Positions 17,183-25,344 of a DNA stretch of 64,000 nt are shown here, one piece after another. The notes under the pieces are model-generated. The model was not told the DNA's origin. It worked only from the letters and a program-made list of their open reading frames with translations, and searched no databases. Location of the stretch: positions 29,066 through 93,065 of the forward strand of contig JAJEBQ010000003.1 in the NCBI GenBank assembly GCA_022822495.1, in the 5' to 3' direction. Both the position numbers and the translations under genes were made by a program. This DNA is from Paracoccaceae bacterium (lineage in GTDB: Bacteria > Pseudomonadota > Alphaproteobacteria > Rhodobacterales > Rhodobacteraceae). The stretch's first letter is position 1; each line of letters opens with the position of its first letter.

Positions 17183-17203
17183 AATATTTCAATTTGAAAT
17201 ATT
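17183..17203. promoter_or_regulatory. Perfect 10-bp palindrome directly upstream of ahcY
   Basis: Arms AATATTTCAA (17183-17192) and TTGAAATATT (17194-17203) separated by one T. It ends 3 bp before the GGAG of ahcY. The one-base centre and AT-rich arms suit a dimeric regulator operator better than an RNA hairpin. An ArsR-type regulator of the methyl cycle would be a natural candidate, but no regulator gene is nearby. Confidence 0.5.
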
Positions 17204-17217
17204 GTGGAGAAATGTCC

Positions 17218-18612
17218 ATGAACAGGCCTAATGTAGTTAAAGATTTGTCCCTAGCCGAGTTTGGCAGAAAAGAAATTCTGATAGCTGAAACAGAAATGCC
17301 AGGTCTTATGGCCTTAAGAAAGGAATATAAAGGCCAAAAACCCCTGCAAGGAGCACGAATAGCTGGTTCTCTCCACATGACAATCCAGACGGCTGTATTG
17401 ATAGAAACATTGGTGACGCTTGGAGCCAAGGTTCGATGGGCTTCATGCAATATTTTTTCGACACAGGACCATGCTGCGGCAGCGATTGCGAGCCAAAATA
17501 TACCTGTTTTTGCCACCAAGGGTGAAACCTTGCAGGAATACTGGGACTATGCTGATATGATCTTCCATTTTGACGAGGGTGGCGCCAATATGATCCTTGA
17601 TGATGGGGGTGATGCAACCCTTTATATCTTGCTCGGTGCACGAGTTGAGGAGGGTGAAGAGGACTTGATCAAAAACCCTGCATCGGAAGAGGAAGAAGCC
17701 TTGTTTGGACAAATAAATATCAGACGAAAGGCTTCGCCAGGTTGGTTTTCCAAGCAGAGAGACTTGATAAGGGGCGTAACGGAAGAAACGACTACTGGCG
17801 TCAATAGACTTTATCAAATGCAGGAAAAGGGTTTGCTTCCTTTCCCGGCAATCAATGTCAACGACAGCGTTACCAAATCAAAATTCGACAATAAGTACGG
17901 CTGTCGGGAAAGCTTGGTTGATGGGATAAGAAGAGCCACAGACACCATGCTTGCGGGTAAGGTTGCTGTTGTTTGTGGTTATGGTGATGTTGGCAAGGGC
18001 TCTGCGGCATCGTTGCGAGGTGCAGGTGCAAGGGTCAAGATTACTGAGATTGATCCAATATGTGCACTGCAGGCAGCCATGGACGGATATGAGGTGGTTA
18101 CATTAAAGGATGCCCTGCCAATTGCAGATATATTCATCACTGCCACCGGCAATAAGGACGTTATTACCATTGATCATATCCGTGATATGAAGGATATGGC
18201 AATTGTGGGTAATATTGGTCACTTTGACAACGAAATTCAGATTTCTTCTCTTAAGAACCACAAATGGACCAATATCAAGGATCAGGTCGACATGATTGAG
18301 ATGCCTTCAGGCAAACGGATAATTCTATTGTCGGAGGGAAGATTGTTGAATTTGGGCAACGCAACCGGACATCCAAGTTTTGTCATGTCTGCCAGCTTTA
18401 CCAACCAGATACTAGCTCAAATTGAGTTGTTGAACAACGGCAACAATTACAAGAATGAAGTTTATACACTTCCCAAACATCTGGATGAGAAAGTGGCTAC
18501 TTTGCACCTCGAAAGACTTGGTGTCAAACTGACAGAACTAAGTGATGATCAGGCACATTATATAGGGGTCAAAAAAGAAGGACCATTCAAAGCCGACCAC
18601 TACAGATATTGA
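17218..18612 (+). CDS. ahcY: Adenosylhomocysteinase
   Basis: Hydrolyses S-adenosylhomocysteine to adenosine and homocysteine, removing the inhibitor of methyltransferases. The N-terminus [20 protein letters not shown] and the substrate residues in [17 protein letters not shown] are typical. NAD binding is shown by [19 protein letters not shown], and GHFDNEIQ and [14 protein letters not shown] are strongly conserved. The C-terminal KADHYRY is the tetramer-forming, NAD-contacting end. The in-frame TTG at 17194 lies inside the palindrome and is unlikely; ATGs at 17212 and 17218 are both possible, with GGAG at 17206-17209 better spaced for 17218. Confidence 0.97.
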   Translation: MNRPNVVKDLSLAEFGRKEILIAETEMPGLMALRKEYKGQKPLQGARIAGSLHMTIQTAVLIETLVTLGAKVRWASCNIFSTQDHAAAAIASQNIPVFATKGETLQEYWDYADMIFHFDEGGANMILDDGGDATLYILLGARVEEGEEDLIKNPASEEEEALFGQINIRRKASPGWFSKQRDLIRGVTEETTTGVNRLYQMQEKGLLPFPAINVNDSVTKSKFDNKYGCRESLVDGIRRATDTMLAGKVAVVCGYGDVGKGSAASLRGAGARVKITEIDPICALQAAMDGYEVVTLKDALPIADIFITATGNKDVITIDHIRDMKDMAIVGNIGHFDNEIQISSLKNHKWTNIKDQVDMIEMPSGKRIILLSEGRLLNLGNATGHPSFVMSASFTNQILAQIELLNNGNNYKNEVYTLPKHLDEKVATLHLERLGVKLTELSDDQAHYIGVKKEGPFKADHYRY

Positions 18613-18647
18613 TATTGGAACCTAAACCGATTACTGGCAAAAAAACC

Positions 18648-19361
18648 ATGAACGAGGTTATCAAGACCTTCAGGGAGAAGTTAGTATCGCAATTTGCTGA
18701 CTTGGGCGATCCCCAAAGGGCTCAATATCAACAGTCTTACATGAAAACGGAAATGCTCTTTTGGGGCATCAGAACACCTGAGGTCAGGAAAATTGTCTCC
18801 ACCTTGATAAGCGAGTACCAGATAGAAACCGCTGAAAAATGGGATGAGTTGATTGAATATGTATGGGATAACGCATCAAGAAGGGAAGAGTGGTATGCCG
18901 CCATTGAAATTTTGAACCATCAAAAGTTCAAGCAATGGGTTCTTCCTGATCATATTGTTCTTATCGAAAAAATGGTTGTTGAGGGTGCATGGTGGGAAAT
19001 CGTTGACCCCATAGCTACGCATGGGGTCAACCGGATGTTGTTGAACAAACAGGAAGAAACAGAAAGGATTCTGCTGGATTGGGCACAGGCAGGAAATATA
19101 TGGAAGCGGCGAGCGGCCATTTTGACCCAACTGCTGAGCAAGAAGAAAATGGATTGGAACTTGCAACAGGAAATAATGGGACATTCCTTGCTTGAAAAGG
19201 AGTTTTTTCTTCAAAAAGCCATCGGATGGGTCCTGCGGCAATATTCCAGAACTGACCCCCAAAGGGTCATGGATTATTTTACCCAGAATGAAGGCCGTAT
19301 GTCTCCTCTCGCCCAGAAGGAGGGTATGAAATTGATCAGGAAAAACAAACTCGCCAAGTGA
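18648..19361 (+). CDS. DNA alkylation repair protein (AlkD-like HEAT repeats)
   Basis: AlkD-type glycosylases remove bulky or positively charged alkylated bases with a HEAT-repeat fold. The N-terminal part shows YMKTEMLFWGIRTPEVRKI, which matches the family segment where the helical array begins; later AAIEILNHQKFKQW, MVVEGAWWEIVDPIATHGV (the Trp-rich groove residues) and RRAAILTQLL are typical. The length is about 237 residues. The ATG at 18648 is used; an in-frame TTG at 18609 overlaps the ahcY stop and could instead be a coupled start. The catalytic Asp of AlkD may be the Asp of EIVDPI, but this is by recall only. Confidence 0.85.
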   Translation: MNEVIKTFREKLVSQFADLGDPQRAQYQQSYMKTEMLFWGIRTPEVRKIVSTLISEYQIETAEKWDELIEYVWDNASRREEWYAAIEILNHQKFKQWVLPDHIVLIEKMVVEGAWWEIVDPIATHGVNRMLLNKQEETERILLDWAQAGNIWKRRAAILTQLLSKKKMDWNLQQEIMGHSLLEKEFFLQKAIGWVLRQYSRTDPQRVMDYFTQNEGRMSPLAQKEGMKLIRKNKLAK

Positions 19362-19988
19362 AAATTTATAGCAAGACCTTACCTCACTATTCTACAACCT
19401 TCATTTCAAGCTCTATTTCAGACGTTTTTGAGTTTGGATTCCTCAATACACCCGGAAGAAATTGAATCTGCAAAATACGTGGTTCATGCTGGTATGTCTG
19501 AGTGCAACCTGATCACCCTTTTTTGTCGCCGGGTAATAGAGGGAGGTATCTAGTTGTGGTGTCTGATGAAGAGGTTGTGGTTGATTTTTTCTGCACCAGT
19601 GGCTAGTTGGTTAAACACACCAACAGTTATAAACTGACTATTAATCAAAACTAGACATTGAAAAGGGCCTAAGACAAAATTTACTAAAAAGACCCCATAA
19701 ATCGATAACTTGATACGTGATTAAATGAAGCTGAAAAATCCGGTAAGGGGATAGGAAAAGTGTCTGCCAAATTATCACCTGAAGCTTAAAAAACTGATCA
19801 GCCCTAATTCCCAGGTTTTTAAAGTCTGAAATGGATATAAAATCATTTTTTTGTATCGTTATTTTCAAATCATCATTCAATAATTGATTAAATCTGTATA
19901 TTATGCGTCGAGTCCGAGTTAGTTTGTTGATTAAGGAAAAATATACTGACTTGATTTATCAGGTCGGTTTGGCTAAATACAATCTCAT
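19362..19988. other. Gene-free stretch at left end of accessory region
   Basis: About 630 bp with many stops on both strands. A 79-codon minus-strand frame (19641-19880) has no family resemblance and no ribosome site. I see nothing functional in it. Confidence 0.4.
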
Positions 19989-20210
19989 ATGACTTTAGAA
20001 CATGACTTTCTCAAACTAGAAAAAACTTTTGCTGTTTTGGAGGAAAGAATGAACACGCATGAAGCAAGGGTTGATACAACTCTGAATGCCCTTCGGGCAG
20101 ACCAAAACGCCCTTCGGGCAGATATTGAGCGAGGACAAAATGCCCAGACGAAATGGATTGTTGGGGCTATTGTCGCCGCGGTAATTATACTCATTGGCGT
20201 GTTAGGTTAG
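19989..20210 (+). CDS. Small coiled-coil membrane protein
   Basis: A 73-residue protein of unknown role. Residues 5-50 are heptad-like and charged (KLEKTFAVLEERM, then LNALRADQNALRADIERGQ) and predict a coiled coil. Residues 54-72 (WIVGAIVAAVIILIGVLG) form a single C-terminal membrane segment, so it is probably tail-anchored with the coil in the cytoplasm. The pattern resembles short DUF1640/CCDC90-like bacterial proteins. A seven-residue unit (NALRADQ/NALRADI) is repeated. No clear Shine-Dalgarno precedes the ATG. It stands alone at the edge of the toxin-antitoxin region. Confidence 0.6.
   Translation: MTLEHDFLKLEKTFAVLEERMNTHEARVDTTLNALRADQNALRADIERGQNAQTKWIVGAIVAAVIILIGVLG
20088..20119 (+). 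repeat. Tandem pair of cUUCGg-type hairpins inside the small membrane protein gene
   Basis: GCCCTTCGGGC occurs at 20088-20098 and 20109-20119, 21 bp apart and in the same codon frame. Each copy forms a 4-bp stem closed by a UUCG tetraloop. The duplication explains the repeated ALRAD segment. Confidence 0.7.
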
Positions 20211-20373
20211 CAGACTGGGACTGGATTGTTATATAACCCGCTAGGAACCTTTTTTCCTCCTTGTACAATTCGATTTAACACACAACTTTCCCTCCCAAGC
20301 ATCCGAACACCTCTGAAATTACTATTTTGTTTGGGAATTATATACCAAAGTGCCATAAATCCCCTCCACATCG

Positions 20374-20655
20374 TTATTCATAAGCTTTAACTAAATTATC
20401 TCTTAATGTCCTCAAATTTTGACTTAACCCTTTATTGAAAATCTCCTCAGAATATTCTTCTTTGCCATTTTTAGTTCTACAAGCAAAAGGTTGTTTATCT
20501 ACAATTAATTCAAAAAACATTTGTGATTTTCTTTTAATACAATCCTGATATTTGTTTAATTCTTGATTATCAAGCGGTGCTCTGGTTAAGAAATCTCCAG
20601 TGGATAAAACCTGTCTTTTACATAAGTTCTTAAGTAAAGCAGAATTTCTGATCAA
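20374..20655 (-). CDS. Hypothetical protein, possibly a remnant
   Basis: A 93-codon frame with protein-like composition (LCKRQVLSTGDFLTRAPLDN, then a charged, helical C-terminus). It has no ATG; the only start is a TTG at 20655, without a visible ribosome site, and the frame stays open upstream to 20680 or so. This suggests the end of a formerly longer gene. No family is recognised. Confidence 0.3.
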   Translation of the reverse strand: MIRNSALLKNLCKRQVLSTGDFLTRAPLDNQELNKYQDCIKRKSQMFFELIVDKQPFACRTKNGKEEYSEEIFNKGLSQNLRTLRDNLVKAYE

Positions 20656-20789
20656 ACTTATAATGTAACTACTCGGGTAGTCTCAGTGCAGATTAACGAA
20701 GGCTTGTTTGGTGGGCAAGATTATTTTTGGATTAGGTCTCAGGTAGCGGTGCCGAGGAATCAAGCCGGGCCAATAAATCACTATTCCTT

Positions 20790-20960
20790 TCAGGGTTTAC
20801 TTGTGACATGATCAATATTCCTCCTATTAAACTCGGTTGGATAATAATGCTTGCGATTGATCCACTTGAATCCTTCATGTTTGGTAAGTGCAGCAATGTC
20901 AGCACCAGTCAAAACACAATACAGGTCTTGGGTATATCCATCAGGAAAATAGCAAGACAT
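20790..20960 (-). CDS. Small ORF directly downstream of HEPN gene
   Basis: A 56-codon frame from the ATG at 20960. It reads MSCYFPDGYTQDLYC near the start and KWINRKHYYPTEFNRR near the end. The composition (aromatic and charged residues mixed, few low-complexity runs) is protein-like. It begins 15 bp after the HEPN gene stop, on the same strand, so it may be a third gene of that operon or the remains of one. No clear Shine-Dalgarno. No family recognised. Confidence 0.4.
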   Translation of the reverse strand: MSCYFPDGYTQDLYCVLTGADIAALTKHEGFKWINRKHYYPTEFNRRNIDHVTSKP

Positions 20961-20975
20961 CCAACTTGTATACTA

Positions 20976-21509
20976 CTATGTGTACTTCTGGCGATCCTGA
21001 ATACTTCTCAGCCATTCAGGCTTGTTCTTTTCAAACTCTTCATTCTTGGTTCGTTTCTTCATGGTGGTCCAGACAGCAAAGGCTTTCCTGTCTTTAAACT
21101 CGGAATTCATCAAATTGTCTATCATGGCTCCTGTTTCATCAATTACCTTGATCACTTCCTGAGGAGTAAAGCTAATCGCTGGATCGTAATCGGCCTCATG
21201 GCGCAATTCCTGAGCCCTCACGAAATGCCTGGCGAAGTTCCTTATGGTTTCAGGGAAATCTTCCATAACCGTATCCTTGCACTGGTTCTTGGCATAACCA
21301 TGCTCAACCGCCCGATAGGCCTGGTTCCAGGCATGGCGACTCCTGTCGGGAGTTCCTATCGGACCAACAAGGGAATCAGCATTATTTTTGCAGAGGGCAT
21401 GGAACATCGCATAATAGGCAGTACTCATTGCCCTCTTCAGATGAGTCTGCCCGGGGTGATCCCGGTTGACCAATTCCCTGGCAATTTCAATGAGGTCAGC
21501 TGGAAGCAA
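20976..21509 (-). CDS. HEPN-domain protein, probable RNase toxin
   Basis: HEPN proteins are alpha-helical and many are RNA-cleaving toxins. The motif RAMSTAYYAMFHAL at residues 26-39 is the hallmark first helix, and RAQELRHEADYDP near residues 96-108 matches the conserved C-terminal Arg/His region. 177 residues. The start is a TTG at 21509 overlapping the end of the preceding gene by 14 bp, which implies coupled translation. The upstream partner is a 102-residue acidic protein, the usual two-gene layout of HEPN toxin-antitoxin systems. Whether the HEPN protein is active cannot be told, since the exact Rx4-6H spacing is ambiguous here. Confidence 0.72.
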   Translation of the reverse strand: MLPADLIEIARELVNRDHPGQTHLKRAMSTAYYAMFHALCKNNADSLVGPIGTPDRSRHAWNQAYRAVEHGYAKNQCKDTVMEDFPETIRNFARHFVRAQELRHEADYDPAISFTPQEVIKVIDETGAMIDNLMNSEFKDRKAFAVWTTMKKRTKNEEFEKNKPEWLRSIQDRQKYT

Positions 21510-21804
21510 GACCTACTTCCTCAGGAATCATGAAGGAAAGAATGGGAAACCGGTCCAAGCCATTGGTTATCTGCTTGATATGATCACGAAGGGGACCAAC
21601 CACGGCTGCAACCTTGTTTGGATCAAGGCGGTTGTCTTCTGCTTCAAAAACCACCCAAATGCGCAGGATGGGATCTCCGTCCTGATCTTCTGTCTCCTCG
21701 GAATGTAATTCGACAATTCTGGCCTCACTTCCAAATTCATCCTGCAAAATCCTTTTCAGGTCCTCATTCCTTGATTTAATGGCCTCAGCGTCATTTACCA
21801 GCAT
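21496..21804 (-). CDS. Small acidic partner of HEPN protein, possible degenerate MNT-fold antitoxin
   Basis: A 102-residue protein beginning MLVNDAEAIKSRNEDLKRIL. The ATG at 21804 is preferred over the longer frame because AAGGAG lies 7 bases before it. The segment QDGDPILRIWVVFEA resembles the strand with the Asp-x-Asp of minimal nucleotidyltransferases, but the GSxxRG loop of MNT proteins is absent, so it cannot be called an active MNT. It overlaps the HEPN gene by 14 bp. The order (partner first, HEPN second) fits an antitoxin role. Function is inferred. Confidence 0.6.
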   Translation of the reverse strand: MLVNDAEAIKSRNEDLKRILQDEFGSEARIVELHSEETEDQDGDPILRIWVVFEAEDNRLDPNKVAAVVGPLRDHIKQITNGLDRFPILSFMIPEEVGLASS

Positions 21805-21898
21805 TGTCCATCTCCTTTTCTGAATCCTGAATATAAGAAACCGATCAATTCCTGGCAAGGAAAAACCACCTGCTTCAGGAAATCCTCACCACTCCATG

Positions 21899-22216
21899 TC
21901 ATAGAGCTTGGGGCTGATCCTGGGCATATTGCATGGGTTTGATGGAGGAAACATCAACGGTTTTGGCCGCCTGGCCCATTTTATGGATGGTCTGCATGTT
22001 CATCCAGTAGTTGGAAGATGTATTGAAAAGTCGGGCCAATCGCAACGCCGTGTCAGGTGTTATGCCTGTCCGGCCCCTGACAAGACGTTCAATCCGGGTT
22101 CTGGGAACACCCAGACGGCGGGCACAGGTCAAGGGGCTCATGGCCAATGGCTTGAGGTAGAGTTCGTGCAGGACCTCACCCGGATGGGGAGGATCCTTGA
22201 ACAGGCTTTGGGTCAT
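21899..22216 (-). CDS. higA: HigA/VapI-family antitoxin
   Basis: XRE-type helix-turn-helix antitoxin that binds the toxin and represses the operon. The typical start HPGEVLHELYLKPLAMSP precedes the HTH CARRLGVPRTRIERLVRGRTGITPD, followed by ALRLARLFNTSSNYWMNMQ, all standard for the HigA family. 105 residues. It lies 11 bp downstream of higB, the usual toxin-first order of this system. Confidence 0.92.
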   Translation of the reverse strand: MTQSLFKDPPHPGEVLHELYLKPLAMSPLTCARRLGVPRTRIERLVRGRTGITPDTALRLARLFNTSSNYWMNMQTIHKMGQAAKTVDVSSIKPMQYAQDQPQAL

Positions 22217-22227
22217 GACTGATCCTT

Positions 22228-22518
22228 TCAGTGGTAATTGACAATTTCAACATCGGCTGGTCCTTTTTCTGTCCAGAGAAAACAGATTCTCCATTGGCTG
22301 TTGATGCGTAATGAATGAAGTCCCTTCCTATCTCCTCCCAATTGCTCCAGATGGTTGTCCGGGGGAAACTTGAGACCCTCCAGAGAATCGGCAGAATCCA
22401 GGGCCAGAAGGATTGTACGGGTACTGCGCACCAAATCGGAGGGAAAGCCCTTGCCATACAGACCACAAACGGCATTTCTTGCAAGCTTGCCCTGGTTCCC
22501 CTTATCATCCACCACCAT
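22228..22518 (-). CDS. higB: HigB-family ribosome-dependent mRNase toxin
   Basis: RelE-superfamily toxin that cleaves mRNA on the ribosome. The C-terminal two-thirds is canonical: LEGLKFPPDNHLEQLGGDRKG, then HSLRINSQWRICFLW and VEIVNYH at the end. The first 15 residues (MVVDDKGNQGKLARN) differ from the usual MIKSFKDK-type start, so the N-terminus may be altered. A TTGACA sits only about 8 bases upstream of the ATG (22518), too close to be a promoter for this start. Either the start is elsewhere or the 5' end has been rearranged. higA follows after 11 bp. Confidence 0.82.
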   Translation of the reverse strand: MVVDDKGNQGKLARNAVCGLYGKGFPSDLVRSTRTILLALDSADSLEGLKFPPDNHLEQLGGDRKGLHSLRINSQWRICFLWTEKGPADVEIVNYH

Positions 22519-22963
22519 GTAGCACGTGTCAAGTAATGATACAGATTGCTCCTATCGAATAACGGGGTTTCACCGCAACCCCATTCAATAAAACAAGGTA
22601 TTCCCTGACATTCACCATTGGACATCAAACACCTTCAGACAGTCACCCATCCGGTAGGGATTGTTCTTCGACATACGAGAAATCTGCTCTGGGACTGAGG
22701 CGGAGGGCTTATTGAATATCATTCAATAGTTCTGATTGTAGTTCATCTGTTTAAGAAAAAGTAACCCGCCGGGGTAGGCAGTACAGGACTAAGGTTCTAC
22801 CCGAAGCGTGGCAGGTATTGTTACCCGCAAAATAATCTATAATCATAAAAATTACAATAGAAAATTCATACAGAACCAGAGTAATCGCTTTAAAAAAATT
22901 ATTTCCTATTTCGGGATTTAATCCCATACAGCCTCAAAAATGACAGCATGATATTGAGGCAAG

Positions 22964-23363
22964 ATGATGCCGAATTATTCCCATGTTTTAGAGGAAATGA
23001 CTGATCACCAGCCTTTACCTCTGGTCCATCAAACGCGATCAAGGCACTGCCTGAAGGCGATGGGATCGGTTACAGGACCACGGGAGATACGGGACGAACT
23101 GAGCATAGAGATACGCTTATTTATCATGAGCAAGAAACAGGAAACCAAGCCATTATTCCAGCACGTGCGGTCCCATTGGGGCCGTGGAGAAGTCACTTCA
23201 CTAGGTGTGAGATGTCAACATGAATGAGGAGTATCTACGGAAATGTACGGGAACAGGACCAGAGAATCTCGCGGTTATACGAAGGTTGGTCTTCAATTTA
23301 GCCCGGATGTCCAAAGATAAGAAGATTACATCGCTTCGGGCGCTATTGAAAAAAGCCGAGTGA
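22964..23363 (+). pseudogene. Decayed ISAs1-family transposase, C-terminal part
   Basis: The first frame (from 22964) contains ELSIEIRLFIMSKKQETK and HVRSHWG, matching the region before the conserved HWG of ISAs1 transposases. After a frameshift near 23180 the reading continues as VEKSLH, stop, V, stop, DVN and then GPENLAVIRRLVFNLARMSK, which corresponds to the family sequence after HWGIENSLHW. Two nonsense codons and one frameshift make it inactive. It ends at the TGA 23361-23363. No terminal inverted repeats were found. It marks past transposition into the toxin-antitoxin region. The identity comes from my own hand translation across frames. Confidence 0.75.
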
Positions 23364-23621
23364 AACCACCACAACTATGTGTTCAAACGCGCCCGCTTGA
23401 CTGGACGCCTTCCCAAAAACAGGGCGCCTCAAAAGCGATCACCCTGAAAAATACCCCGTTATTCCGATTGAATAATCGGCCATACCCAAAAAACATTGCA
23501 GGCCTTTATTGATGATCCAAACTTACGAATTTAAGCATGATATAAAGGTTGGTTGTTAAAGTAACTTTTAAAAATTAACTATCAGTTGTTTAATGGTGGT
23601 TTTGGAATGAGATCTGTGAAT

Positions 23622-24038
23622 CTACTTGACATCACCCATCTTGCAAATTTCCATCCATTCCTTGCTTGAAACGGGTTGTACCGACAAGCGGGTATTATTG
23701 ACCAGAACCATCTCGTTTAGTTTTGGATTTTGCTTGCAGTCCTGAAGTGATACAGGTTTAGGCAATGACTGTACGGCTTTGACATCAACACATTCCCACC
23801 TTTCATCATCGGTTGTGCTGTCAGGATGCGCCAGGGCTATGACTTCAACTATTCCGACTATTTCCTTGGTGGTCTGGGAGTGATAGAAAAACCCGAGATC
23901 ACCCAGCTTCATATTTCGCATGTTGTTTCGGGCCTGATAATTGCGAATACCATCCCATTCCTCGCCTTGATCACCCTTGGCAAGTTGCTCTTCCCAACTC
24001 CAGGTGGAAGGTTCTGATTTAAATAGCCAATATGCCAT
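23622..24038 (-). CDS. EVE-domain protein
   Basis: EVE domains have a PUA-like fold and bind modified bases in DNA or RNA. The N-terminus AYWLFKSEPSTWSWEEQ, then EEWDGIRNYQARNNMR and GDLGFFYHS, are the classical family motifs. About 138 residues. The start at 24038 is behind GGAG and matches the MAYWLFKSEP beginning; the longer frame from 24077 is not needed. In many alphaproteobacteria this gene follows tsaD-gpsA-yciI; here it follows tsaD directly, after 66 bp. It may have a role in nucleic acid modification sensing, but none is shown by context. Confidence 0.92.
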   Translation of the reverse strand: MAYWLFKSEPSTWSWEEQLAKGDQGEEWDGIRNYQARNNMRNMKLGDLGFFYHSQTTKEIVGIVEVIALAHPDSTTDDERWECVDVKAVQSLPKPVSLQDCKQNPKLNEMVLVNNTRLSVQPVSSKEWMEICKMGDVK

Positions 24039-24104
24039 CCGTAACTCCATAAAATGATTTTGCCGCCAAATTTTCAAATTCTACCAATAAAATACATGAT
24101 TTGT

Positions 24105-25211
24105 CTAAGACTTTGCACCTCTTTTCCCTCCTCCCAAGATAGGAGAGCTGGTTGTATCAAGTGGCCATCTGGAACGCGCTTGCAGATCAAAGCCATCAAA
24201 TTGGTTTAATCTGTACTTCTCAATTCCTGCCCAAGCTATCATGGCACCATTGTCGGTGCAATATTCCAGTGGTGGCGCATAAAAGGGTATGTTTTCTTCA
24301 TCACAAATCTTTTGGACATCCTTTCTGATGACCTGATTTGCGGCAACGCCCCCAGAGAGTGTGAACAAGGTAGGCTTCTGTCCGAGTTGTTTGGCAAAGG
24401 TATCAAGAGCAACCTGCGATTTCAGGCTAAGGGATTCACTTGCAGCCCGTTGAAAACTTGCACACAAATCAGCCATACGAGTTGATGAGATGGAGCCTTC
24501 CTTGGCAATTATTTTTTCTTTCGCACGAAGCAGGGAGGTCTTCAAACCCGAAAAAGACAAGTTGCATCCCTGTTGATTTTTTAGGGGTCTGGGAAAAGCA
24601 TATTTTGTTGAGTTACCTGAAACAGCCATTTTTTCAATACTTGGACCACCTGGTTGAGCCAATCCGAGTTGTCGAGCGGTCTTGTCAAAGGCTTCACCAG
24701 GTGCATCATCAATCGTTCCCCCAAGTCGGATGAATTTATCGGGAGCCTTAACTGTCAGGAATTGACAATGTCCACCCGATACAAGCAGGCACAGATAGGG
24801 AAAAGCAACTTTGTGAGTCATTCTGGCTGTGAGAGCGTGAGCAGCAAGATGATTGACACCTATGAGTGGAAGATTGCTTCCTGCGGCCAATCCCTTGGCA
24901 AAGGAAACACCTGAAATGACACCACCTATCAGACCTGGGCCGGCTGTTACGGCTATACAATCCAGATCCGTCAAGGTTAACTGGGCTTTTTTAAGGACTT
25001 CCAGAGTGCAGCTATCCAATCGGTCTGAATGGGCACGGGCTGCAATTTCCGGTACGATACCCCCATATTGTTCATGCAGAGTACTTTGGTTTTGGACAAC
25101 CAGAGCAAGAACTTTGGGTGTTTCTCCTGGCTTATATCTGACAATGGCTACAGATGTATCATCACAACTGCTTTCAATGCCTAGCGCCTTAATGCTGGGA
25201 CCCTTGCTCAT
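24105..25211 (-). CDS. tsaD: tRNA N6-adenosine threonylcarbamoyltransferase
   Basis: Transfers threonylcarbamoyl from TC-AMP to A37 of tRNAs in the TsaBDE complex. ALGIESSCDDTSVAIV opens the ASKHA fold. GVNHLAAHALTARM near residue 115-128 has the two metal-binding His, and FTLSGGVAANQVIRKDV plus YCTDNGAMIAWAG are further hallmarks. The length (368 residues) is normal. It is divergent from hemD, with about 130 bp between them. In most alphaproteobacteria hemC lies in this gap, but here it is absent. Confidence 0.96.
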   Translation of the reverse strand: MSKGPSIKALGIESSCDDTSVAIVRYKPGETPKVLALVVQNQSTLHEQYGGIVPEIAARAHSDRLDSCTLEVLKKAQLTLTDLDCIAVTAGPGLIGGVISGVSFAKGLAAGSNLPLIGVNHLAAHALTARMTHKVAFPYLCLLVSGGHCQFLTVKAPDKFIRLGGTIDDAPGEAFDKTARQLGLAQPGGPSIEKMAVSGNSTKYAFPRPLKNQQGCNLSFSGLKTSLLRAKEKIIAKEGSISSTRMADLCASFQRAASESLSLKSQVALDTFAKQLGQKPTLFTLSGGVAANQVIRKDVQKICDEENIPFYAPPLEYCTDNGAMIAWAGIEKYRLNQFDGFDLQARSRWPLDTTSSPILGGGKRGAKS

Positions 25212-25344
25212 TCTAATTTCTGTCGGAAAATCAAATTATAAAATATATTATGGCCAAATATGTTATCGAAAGGTTATAAAGTACAAATAATCAAATTTTC
25301 AGCCAATTTGGGCATGCCGCAAATTTTGGATTTAAGAAATCCGG

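Noticed and set aside
17040..17190. SAM or SAH riboswitch upstream of ahcY
   Set aside because: The leader was read for the known conserved cores and none was recognised; only the AT-rich palindrome stands out.
20808..21533. 241-codon plus-strand ORF
   Set aside because: It is the complement of the HEPN gene and its partner, both of which have family motifs and coupled overlaps.
22176..22628. 150-codon minus-strand ORF overlapping higB and higA
   Set aside because: Trp/Met-rich odd composition in another frame; higB and higA explain the region.
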